Shown here: piece by piece, positions 12,115 through 22,018 of the stretch | How positions within the stretch are numbered: the first letter of the stretch is position 1 | Layout of the letters: each line of letters opens with the position of its first letter | Assembly: GCF_001625215.2 (NCBI RefSeq) | Contig: NC_030386.2 | Location: forward strand, 18,508,545 to 18,572,544 | Direction of reading: 5' to 3' | Length of the DNA: 64,000 nucleotides | DNA from: Daucus carota subsp. sativus | Lineage: Eukaryota; Streptophyta; Magnoliopsida; Apiales; Apiaceae | Position numbers and translations under genes: made by a program | The notes under the pieces: generated by a model | Databases searched by the model: none | What the model saw: only the letters and a program-made list of their open reading frames with translations | What the model was told of the DNA's origin: nothing

Positions 12115-12510
12115 TTTTTTTTACGAAGAGAAGTAGATAATTCAATAAATAACAACCATACATCATTTACAAGAATGTTTGAGTCGAATAAACATAAAAT
12201 AGATGAACATGCATGTCTTTATACCCAGGATGAGACAAATAAGCGATGTTGAAATTGAGGATGATATATTTATAGATCCTTGCTATGTATTCACCATTTT
12301 TTTCAAAAAATCCGTTTGAGCTATCAACCACAAGTGCAATTCCTGGAAGGTTTTTATCGATAAATCCAAACCAACTCTCACAAAGGAAGGAGATAAAAAA
12401 TCACACACTCTCACCAGAGAGAGAAATCAAACTATAATTAGAACACATGAGAAAAAATCCAATTCCAAACTAAAATGATTAGATCTGCACCACGAACCTA
12501 TGATAGGAGA

Positions 12511-13741
12511 TAGGCTTGTAAACGGATCGGATTTGGATCGGATTTAGCTAAATCTATTTCCTAATCCATTTAATTTTATCGGATTCGTATCGGATTGGAT
12601 TAGGAGTCGGATATTTTACAAGTCAATCCATATCCGGTCCATTCGGATCATTGATAATCAGATCGGATCGGATCTCCGATCCACTAAAATTTACGAAATA
12701 TATTTTTTCACCGTGGACAATGTTTTAACCTTCCACAAAGAAAGAAAGTGATATTTTCTAGCTATATTAATTCATGAGTTTTAACATAACAAGTACAAAA
12801 AAGAACTAATAAAGCAGTAAAGTAAAGTCTGCAACTTCATGTTATTAAAAAAAATGTAACTGAAAAACTTTGTTGGTTGTTCCTAAAACCTTTAACATAT
12901 AATGTATCAAGTGAATAAAAAAAACAATAAATAAGTTGCTTAATATTTTTGGAGGAAGCAAATTATGATCCGCTCCTCTATTCAATAAGGATTAAAATCA
13001 ATAAATATGTCCTAAATACAGAACTAGGTGATTGAGGAGGTGTTAAGTGGAAGAGTTTAGCTCTCATGTGTTTATACTCACTCTACACAAGAAATGAGTG
13101 ATTATTAGATTAACCTGATAATAAGAGTGAGAGTCGGGTCAATACTTAGAAGCGGCTGATCGGTTATAAGAAAATATGATTTAGGGTTCTGTCTTGAAAT
13201 TTTTATTTTGTATATAATATATTAATAAAATATAATACTCCCTCCGTCCCAACCATTTCTTTACACTTTCTTTTTCGGGGTGTCCCACCCAATTCTTTAC
13301 ATTTCAAAACTTACCAAAAATAGTCAATGGGTCCCACCAATTCTCCACTTTTCTTTCCTTTTCACACTACTTTTACTCAACTATCTTCTTTTTATACATT
13401 AAAAAATCAATGGGTCCCACCACTTTACCAACTTTTCTTCCTTTTTTCCACTACTTTATACATATTCCTTAACCTCCGTGCCAACCCATTTGATAAGAAA
13501 TGGGTGGGACGGAGGGAGTATATTATAAAAAAATATAATATAAAATATATAATATAGTTAAGCATGAATCGGATCGGGTCGTTAACAGATCGGATTTGAC
13601 CATATCCATATCCATTCTTTATCGGACCGGATTATTATTGGATCGGATTATTAGCAGATCAGATTATTTAATAAGGATCCATATCCATTTATTTAACCAC
13701 GGATCGGATCAGATCGGATATCCGATCCATTTACAGGCCTA
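12511..13741. mobile_element. non-autonomous hAT element (1231 bp) with 8-bp target duplication
   Basis: Ends are TAGGCTTGTAAACGGATCGG and the reverse complement of TAGGCCTGTAAATGGATCGG. Both sides carry the perfect 8-bp duplication ATAGGAGA (12503-12510 and 13742-13749), the hAT signature. Subterminal regions are packed with the motif GGATCGGAT in both orientations (12530-12700 and 13565-13730). No transposase frame is visible. A Stowaway MITE is nested inside it. Confidence 0.85.
13238..13518. mobile_element. Stowaway MITE nested in the hAT element
   Basis: Terminal inverted repeats CTCCCTCCGTCCCAACCATT and TGGGTGGGACGGAGGGAG are flanked by TA on both sides. At 281 bp it is a typical Stowaway. 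It is younger than the hAT insertion that contains it. Confidence 0.88.
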
Positions 13742-14255
13742 ATAGGAGATAATCGATCAACTCACAAATCCAAAAAAACCCTCTGAAAACGAATAAGAAC
13801 AAAAATCGAAAGTTTCGATAATATAGATCTAAGATAACTTTGCCTAAAGAGTTAGTTTTATTGAGAAAATAAAAACAAGTAATTAAACGGAAGGATTTGG
13901 GGTTTTTCACCGGAAAACCGATGGAAGACCCGTCGGAATAATGAGAAAAGAGAGAGACGGCTAGAGAGAAGAGTATTTTCGAAGTAAATCTCTCTTAAGA
14001 AAAATTTAAAATAAAAAATTCTTGTACGGTTTATGCTTAAACAAACACGTTCAGTTTTCTCACTCAAAATCTCTCAATAAATAAAATAAAGAATAAAATC
14101 CCTTACCTAGCTTCCCGCCCGTACCGGATGGCAAGTTTGAAACATTCCGAATCCTCACTAAAACTCACACACCAAAATCTCACTTTCTGTTGGGTTTCTA
14201 AAAGCTCATGATCGATTTTTATCGCCAACAAAAATATTCCTACTTTTTTTAAAAG

Positions 14256-16749
14256 ATGGAAGAATATATGGAGGAGTTTTTGAGGAAAAACTTCGATGTA
14301 GAGCACAAGAATCCGTCGGAAGAGGCTTTACAAAGATGGAGAAGTGCGGTTTGGCTGGTCAAGAATCCTCGCCGGAGATTTCGTATGGTCGCCGATCTCG
14401 CTAAGCGTGCCGAGGCCGGCCGGAAGCGTCAGAGTGTACAGGTAATTAATATGGAGCATATGTGTTCATCAACATGTTTATAGAGGTTCAAATTTGATCA
14501 TCAAACTTTGCTTATTTTTTGTGCAACAATTGTTTTTTTTCCCCATATACCAAATGAATCATAGTCCCGTAAAAATTATAAGGGAGAGTGGGAGACTCCC
14601 TTCGTTCGGTGAATCATATAAGTTTGGAGGAGAGACTTTATATTTATTATTATAGAATATTATGATTATAATTCTTTTTTCGACTAAAAATATAATATTA
14701 ATTTTTTTTTTAGAAATAAAATTTAAAAATAAAATTAGATTATATTTTATAAATGCTTAAAGAAATAGTAAAAAAATTATATATTATTATTACTAAATAT
14801 TACTCTTGCCATCTCTTTTATTTATATACGTGTTTTTTTCACAGTTCAACACGTAATTTATTGCTCTTATGAAATAATATTATGATTTATAAATTTTTAT
14901 TCAGAAAAATAATTTTAAAAAAATTATAAATTATATTTTACTCCCTCCGTCCCAGCCAATTCTTTACGTTTGGTTTGGGCACGGAGGTTAAGAAATATGT
15001 ATAAAGTAGTAGAAAAGAGGAAGAAAAGTGGGTGAGTGGTGGGACCCGTCAATTTTTAATGAATAAAAGAGAAATAGTGGAGTAAAAGTGGTGTGAAAAG
15101 GGAGTAAAAGTAGTGTGAAAAGGGAGGAAAAGTTGGGAAATGGTGGGACCCATTGACTATTTTTGGTAAGTTTTGGAATGTAAAGAATTGGATGGGACAT
15201 CCCAAAAAGGAAACTGTAAAGAACTTGGTGGGACGGAGGGAGTATATTTTATACAAATATTAAAGTGTGCGTTGTGATATATGCAATTCCAAAGGGTGGG
15301 GACGGAAGGAGTAGTAAAGAACTCGACTAATTTTCACCGATTTAAATCCCAAAGATATGACAATTTTAGCTGTTCTGAAGCCGTCACCAAATCGTTATCT
15401 CCGATTGTTCGCAACTTGCAAGTGGTGGCAAGAGACAAATTTTGATTGCAATTGCATGAGTAGGAGAACCTTAAAAATCTAAGCAGGGCTATGACAGAAC
15501 AAGGTACGGCTGCCGGATAGTGACCCAATTGTCCAACGTCAAGTTGTTGAGACTTGACTTCTGGAAAATACATGATACACGTCATTTAGATGTTTTTATA
15601 CGGACTTTCAAATGTAAATTAAAAATTAATCATCGTGAACTTCGTTATCTTTATTGATAAAAATGACGAATTTTGTACTCCCTCCATCCCAATGAATTGT
15701 ATACAATTTCCTTTTTGGGATGTCCCATTAATTGTATACATTCCAAAAATAGTAAACTTTTATAATATAAAACATCATTACACCAACTACTTTCTTCCAC
15801 TATCTCCATTCTATAATAATATAAACACTATTACACCCACTACTTTTCTCCACTATCTCAAATTTATTATTAAATATAAATGGGTCCCACCACTATACCC
15901 ACTTTTCATCCAATTTTACTCATTTCTTACTCAATTTCTTGGTCTCCGTGTCCCAGCCATTTGTATACAAATGACTGGGACGGAGGGAGTAATAGTTTTA
16001 GTTTAAGAGAACGAGAAAGCTAGTTTGAGTAGCTTAGGTATGAGAAAATATCCTCAGATAAAAAATTCATACCATATTGATATATGTTCTTTATTAAATT
16101 TTATATAATATAGTTTTATGCAATGTGCCTCGTATATAGTCTGATTTTTCCTCCCGTCTCTAATTTACGCCATCCCTGCCGCTAATTTTTGATAAGGAAA
16201 ACACATAATTAGTTTACAATATTCAACCAACCTAAAGCGGGGTATGAAAATAAGTTACACAAGTCAACATTCATGTTTCTTAATCCTATATTTACTTCTA
16301 CGACACTGAAACCGCAACGAAATATGTAAATATGTCAAAGGTCTATAAATATGACCATAAATTACAATTAATTTCTCCATTGTAATTAAGAAAACTAATG
16401 CTAATAGTCAATGAAGTGAATTTTGTTTGTTTTCACTATTTTCTTTTGTTTAATGTTTATTAATCTTTTAAATAAAATTAATTACATGATCAGAGAAAGA
16501 GAGAGTACTAGAGTTAGAAATTCATGCAATATTGCAATGAATAAATCTTCTTTATTCCCAGCTTCCTACTTCTTACTTGCATGCTTTTGCTCCTGACAAA
16601 GAATGTCAGATTTATGATCACCCATTAATCAGCATCGAAAACTTGATTAGTTTTCTTGTAGCTCTGCATATAGCTTTCATGGATGTTCTTTGTCACAATG
16701 TACTAGTCAGTATTTGTTCAACTCTCCCTCCCTCCCTCCCTCCCTCCCT

Positions 16750-16786
<37 letters not shown>

Positions 16787-16811
16787 CCTCCCTCCCTCCC
16801 TCCCTCTCCCT

Positions 16812-16843
<32 letters not shown>

Positions 16844-19800
16844 CCCTCTCCCTCTCCCTCTCCCTCCCTCCCTCTCTCTCTCTCTCTCCATCTCCCTCCC
16901 TCTCTCTCGCTCTCTCTCTCTCTACCTCCCTCCCTCCCTCCCTATCTCTCTCATGCTGTTTATTAGTAAATGTCTTGTACAAATATTCATGCTGAAAACA
17001 TTTCTTGTTCTCAGGAAAAAGTCAGAATAGCTCTGTATGTACAAAAGGCAGCATTACAATTCATTGACGGTATGTTGAATACTAAAATTCCTGCACATAA
17101 TCATACTCATTCAGATAAAATACCTGCACATAATCTTCTTATTTAAATTCTCCTTGTTAACTGCAGCTGTAAGCGTTAAACCGGATTACAAGCCCTCTGA
17201 TGAAGTCAGAAAAGCTGGATTTGATATTGATCCAGAAGAGCTAGAACGCATAAACCAGTCTCACGATATCAAAAATTTGGATACACATCAAGGCATAAAG
17301 GGATTTGCATCAAAACTGAAAGTGTCTCTCAACGAAGGAGTAGTTTCAAGCAATGTACCAAAAAGACAAGAAATTTATGGATATAATCGCGTTAAAGAGA
17401 AGCCCATGAAACCATTTTGGATGTTTGTATGGGAAGCACTTCAAGATATGACTCTTATAATTCTTATGGTATGTGCTGTGATCTCTGTTGGTGTTGGTAT
17501 TGCTACGGAAGGGTGGCCTCAAGGTATGTATGATGGAGTTGGAATTATACTTTGTATACTCTTGGTTGTAATGGTTACTGCAACCAGTGATTACAAACAG
17601 TCATTACAATTCAAGGACTTAGACAGGGAAAAAAAGAATATTATGATTCAGGTGACGAGGGATTCAAGCAGACAAAAGGTGTCAATTTATGATCTAGTAG
17701 TTGGAGATATTGTGCATTTGTCTATTGGAGATCAAGTTCCTGCAGACGGGCTTTTTATATCTGGTTATAGTCTTACAATTGATGAATCGAGTTTATCAGG
17801 GGAGAGTGAGCCTGTTCATGTGGACGAGAAAAAGCCTTTTCTTTTGTCAGGGACTAAAGTACAAGATGGTTCTGGGAAAATGCTGGTGACAGCGGTTGGT
17901 ATGAGAACTGAGTGGGGAAGATTGATGGTGACTTTAAGTGATGGCGGAGACGATGAGACTCCTCTGCAAGTGAAACTCAATGGTGTTGCCACCATTATTG
18001 GGAAAATTGGGCTGGCTTTTGCTGTTCTGACATTTTTGGTCATGACCACAAGATTTATTGTCGTCAAGGCGCTTGATAATGAGATATCCAGATGGTCTGT
18101 GTCTGATGCTTTGACTCTGTTGAATTTCTTTGCAATCGCGGTGACAATACTTGTAGTAGCAGTTCCAGAAGGTTTACCACTAGCAGTGACACTAAGTTTG
18201 GCCTTTGCAATGCAGAAGTTGATGAATGACAAGGCGCTGGTTAGGCATCTTTCTGCGTGTGAGACAATGGGTTCTGCTAGCTGCATTTGTACCGATAAAA
18301 CTGGAACCTTGACTACGAACCATATGGAGGTTACAAAAATTTGGATATGCAATGAAGCTAAGGGGATAGGTGGTGGAGACAATACTGGAAGTGCATTGAA
18401 GAATTCGATATCTGAGAACTTATTAAGTACCCTTCTGCATTCTATATTTCACAATACTAATTCAGAGGTTGTGAAAGATAAAAATGGTAAGATAAATATC
18501 ATGGGGTCTCCAACAGAATCAGCTCTGTTAGAATTTGCATTGCTTTTTCGAGGTGATTATATGTCACAGTGCCAAAAGCTCAATATTGTGAAAGTTGAGC
18601 CTTTCAATTCTGTCAAGAAAAAGATGTCAGTGGTTGTTGCTCTTCCAGGCGGTGGGCATAGAGCATTTTGTAAAGGGGCATCAGAAATAATTCTGGGAAT
18701 GTGTGATAAAATTGTTAACAAAGATGGTGAATCGGAGCATTTATCTGAAGAACAGCGTAAGAACATAACAGATGTGATCAACGGTTTTGCTTCTGAGGCT
18801 CTCAGAACTCTTTGTTTGGCTTTCCAGGACATGAGAACTTCAAGGTCTAATGAGGATCATATTCCAGAAAGTAACTATACACTTATTGCAGTAGTTGGAA
18901 TTAAAGATCCGGTTCGCCCAGGGGTAAGGGAAGCTGTAAGAACTTGCTTACGTGCTGGAATCAAGGTTCGGATGGTAACTGGTGATAATATTCATACTGC
19001 TAAGGCCATTGCTAGAGAATGCGGTATTTTGACAGATGATGGTGTGGCTATTGAAGGACCAAACTTTCGGGATAAAAGTGTCCAGGAGTTGGAGGACATT
19101 ATACCTAAACTACAGGTTCAGAAACAAGTTAGAATTCAATGATCAACTCTTTTTACCTTGTCAATAACAAAATTTTGCTGCAAATATAGGTAATGGCGCG
19201 ATCATTGCCACTGGACAAACACAAGTTAGTGAAATTGTTGAGAAATGAATTCCAGGAAGTTGTGGCAGTGACTGGTGATGGCACGAACGATGCTCCTGCT
19301 TTACACGAGGCGGATATTGGATTGGCTATGGGCATTGCAGGAACAGAGGTTTGTCCTTCTCAAAAGATCAAGTGACTTCCAGTATGTTTATCTGAATCAG
19401 CATCGTTTCAATGCTTTACTGCTTATAAACAGGTGGCAAAAGAAAATTCCGATATAGTGGTCATGGATGATAATTTCAAGACTATAGTGACAGTGGCCAA
19501 ATGGGGCAGATCAGTTTACATCAACATTCAGAAATTTGTACAGTTCCAGTTAACTGTCAATGTTGTCGCCCTCATGACCAATTTTGTTTCAGCTTGTGTA
19601 TCAGGTTCCGTTCTCTAAGCTCCAACTTTTTTCAACTCTAAATGTCTTCTAGTAGTCCAACAGATGTCCAACTAATCATAATCGATATGATCCATGTTCA
19701 GGATCAGCTCCTCTCACGGCTGTGCAGTTACTTTGGGTAAACATGATTATGGACACTCTTGGTGCCTTAGCACTTGCCACAGAACCTCCAACTGACGAGC

Positions 19801-20445
19801 TGATGCAGAGGCCCCCTGTTAGCAGGAATACGAACTTCATAACTCACATTATGTGGAGGAACATCATTGGCCAAAGCATTTACCAGCTTATTGTTCTTGG
19901 CATTCTTCAGTTTAGCGGGAAGAACCTCTTTCACCTCCATGGCTCTGATTCTGTCTCTGTTCTCAACACACTGATATTCAACACTTTCGTGTTTTGCCAG
20001 GTACATCTCATATAGCTCATTGACCTATTTAATTGTACACTAGGGAGCGTAAATTCTCAGTTGGTAAAAGTTTTAATTAAGAGCAAAATACGGCTAAATA
20101 ATTGCAATCTCACACTCAATATTTCACGCAATTTGCTAGGTTTTTAATGAAATCAACAGCAGGGACATGGAGAAGATAAATATATTTCGAGGGATGTTTG
20201 ACAGTTGGGTGTTCATGATGGTAATGGTGTCCACAGTGACATTTCAAGTAATCATCGTGGAATTCTTAGGCACATTTGCAGAAACTGTGGCACTGAGTAA
20301 AGAATTATGGATAGCCAGTGTCGCGATGGGAGCAATAAGCTTACCTATCGGAGCTCTTCTCAAATTAATCCCTGTTTCATCCCACAAGCATCCCCAGCAA
20401 CATGATGGCTATGAACAACTGCCAAGCGGTCCTGATCTTGCATGA
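14256..20445 (+). CDS. ACA11-like: autoinhibited Ca2+-ATPase, ACA4/ACA11 type
   Basis: A type IIB P-type ATPase, a calmodulin-regulated pump moving cytosolic Ca2+ across a membrane; the ACA4/ACA11 group is vacuolar in Arabidopsis. Coding exons: 14256-14441, 17015-17069, 17167-19115, 19190-19348, 19433-19604, 19702-20000 and 20140-20445. They total 3126 nt, or 1041 aa, all in phase, slightly longer than ACA4/ACA11. The N-terminus holds the basic autoinhibitory/calmodulin-binding region ([20 protein letters not shown], about 27-46). Visible motifs: TM4 [14 protein letters not shown] with the Ca2+ ligand region, phosphorylation site [10 protein letters not shown] with Asp at about 457, hinge [10 protein letters not shown] and [11 protein letters not shown], and C-terminal [10 protein letters not shown] as in ACA4/ACA11. 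The group assignment rests on the N-terminal pattern ([24 protein letters not shown]) and this C-terminus. The first intron (2573 bp) is full of repeats, unlike the other short introns. Function and location are inferred from family. Confidence 0.95.
14941..15242. mobile_element. Stowaway MITE in the first intron of the Ca2+-ATPase gene
   Basis: 302 bp, TIRs CTCCCTCCGTCCCAGCCAAT and GGTGGGACGGAGGGAG, flanked by TA duplications. A further worn terminus, GGGGACGGAAGGAGTA (15298-15313), lies outside it. It may pair with ACTCCCTTCGTTCGG near 14595, as if this element landed inside an older relative. Confidence 0.88.
15678..15989. mobile_element. second Stowaway MITE in the same intron
   Basis: 312 bp, TIRs CTCCCTCCATCCCAATGAAT and GACTGGGACGGAGGGAG, flanked by TA duplications. 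The internal repeats TTGTATACAA at both ends extend the hairpin. Confidence 0.88.
16721..16946. repeat. long compound (CCCT)n/(CT)n microsatellite
   Basis: About 225 bp of pure pyrimidine on the plus strand in alternating CCCT, CT and CCCTCT blocks, with only three or four interruptions. It lies in the first Ca2+-ATPase intron about 70 bp before the second exon. It produces long false Ser/Pro/Leu frames and, on the other strand, Arg/Glu frames. Confidence 0.95.
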
Positions 20446-20829
20446 AATACAGAAATTGCTAATAACCTCAAACATTTTTGCAGGCATTTCATTTACAAGA
20501 ATGATATATATGCTGAAAGTTTCAACAATTTCACAAAATTTATTCAGCGCAGCTACACTAGAGACTTATATAGGATTTCCCTACGATTTCATCATGGATG
20601 ATTCATTATTTCAGTAGCTAACTTCGAATATCAAGCAAGGGCTAGTCAGGCATTCTATGTTCTTATTCAATTTACCTCTAGTATTCGACTGAAATGACTG
20701 GCTGTCTCTGAACAAGCGATCAAACTTGAACAAACACGTACTAAAAAGAACAAATAAAATTAATTCACAAATTTATGAATATTGCAAAATTTTCAAAGAT
20801 TCTTTCTTTCCGGAGGAGCTGACAAAATA
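20446..20829 (+). other. 3'UTR/downstream region of the Ca2+-ATPase gene
   Basis: No gene is seen. Short AT-rich sequence follows the TGA stop at 20443-20445 and probably includes the 3'UTR. Confidence 0.4.
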
Positions 20830-20879
20830 GATAAAACATCTGCATTGAGGTGCAAAAAGTGAAGGCAAGGCCTCTGCTT

Positions 20880-21105
20880 CTGATTTTGTGATCTGTTTCA
20901 TATGAATACTCAATAAAAACTGATGCAAAGTATTAGACAGAGACCTGTTAACCAGAAACTGAGGATAGAGCTTGGAAACTTTGTCAGCAGAATGGTGTGG
21001 TACTGATATATGGCATTGGTGCAAAGGTATCTACCAGCGGCATGAGTTTCGGAGAGTTGTAATTGTCTCCTTGCAACATCTCTAACATGAACAGCCCCCA
21101 ATCAG
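20880..21105 (-). pseudogene. cinnamoyl-CoA reductase-like fragment with frameshift
   Basis: On the minus strand, VHVRDVARRQLQLSETHAAG followed by RYLCTNAIYQY (about 21095-21000) strongly resembles the IHVEDVA..HILL.E...ASGRYLCTNAIYQ block of plant extended short-chain reductases (cinnamoyl-CoA reductase/tetraketide-pyrone reductase group). The family continuation appears in another frame as ADKVSKLYPQFLV (about 20985-20948). A frameshift therefore lies near 20990, and no catalytic YxxxK or nucleotide-binding region is seen nearby. This is a broken C-terminal remnant of an NAD(P)H-dependent reductase gene. Family is a fairly confident reading; the exact member is unknown. Confidence 0.65.
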
Positions 21106-22018
21106 TGATATTACTGAGTATCTCTCATGCGTTAATGTTATAAATGCTTTACAGGTCTTGTAATCTTTGAGTTCTTTGTTCTTGTATTTATTTTAAAATT
21201 TTAAAACAAGTTACATCGTTTATGTAAATTTTTTTTAAATCTAGACACATATTTTAAAAATTATTCTAAATTTTTTTGCATCGTTGTGTGTGTTCTGAGG
21301 GGTCACAAGGGGTAAAGTAGCTGTAGAAACTATATACACACTGTTACCACTCAAACACTGTTACCACTCAAACAGTTAAAATTAACAGCATATTTCGACG
21401 GAATAATGACTAGGGGTTACAACTTGCACGAGAATGGTAAGTATATGGTGCATATTGACACGTTTTAAAGTTCAGGTACTAAACTACGTTTGGAGCAAAC
21501 CTAGGGATTACAAAGTGTAATTAACTCTATTTTATTATTATACTAATAATTTTTATATCCTCTAAAATACCATAAAATTTATCCAAACATTCAAGTTAAA
21601 ATTTACTTTCAATTATAAAAACTTCTCACTTATAAGTAATAAGCACTTTTTTAAGTTAAGTCAAACGACCCTTAATCGTATCAGAATCTGATCCTGAACC
21701 TCCCTCTTTCATAAAAACAACACTGTTCGTTGACATAGTTCAGATGTGCAGATAGATTAATAACAGGGAAATGAAGGAGAAACGATATCTGAACACAATT
21801 TACGAATAATTGTATATAATACGAAAATTTAGGCTAGATACATTGTCCTCAAAATCTCCATGGAACACAGGGAGAAATGACTAAATGCGGCTCTAGTTAT
21901 ACAAAGAACAAGTGGTCATTTAATTAAAAACCCTTTTGGTACACCTTAAAATTCAGCTATTCCATCGCCTGCCATATTGCAAGTGCCCGGCAGATAAGGA
22001 AACTATCACTGTGAGGAT
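21106..22018. other. spacer without gene
   Basis: AT-rich sequence. The 3' portion, up to 22018, is probably the 3'UTR of the minus-strand gene that follows. A 14-bp tandem duplication (CACTGTTACCACTCAAA) is seen at about 21339-21372. Nothing else is recognised. Confidence 0.4.

Larger units (their letters stand above)
12115..13963 (-). mobile_element. polyadenylated retroposon copy B, split by a hAT element
   Basis: Reverse-complement counterpart of copy A. The A-run lies at 12115-12122 (as T on the plus strand), and the 5' end is near 13963. The copy is interrupted at 12511-13741 by a hAT element with an 8-bp target duplication. With the insert removed, the flanks rejoin through the motif that is continuous in copy A (TATCTCC...GGTGCAGATCTAA). 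Divergence from copy A is obvious throughout. Confidence 0.5.

Noticed and set aside
16577..16995. Overlapping Ser/Pro/Leu-rich frames and, on the other strand, an Arg/Glu-rich frame
   Set aside because: They are products of the CCCT/CT microsatellite within the Ca2+-ATPase intron; repeat codons only.
17816..18382. 188-codon minus-strand frame
   Set aside because: It is antisense to the strongly supported Ca2+-ATPase exon 3 and has no family resemblance.
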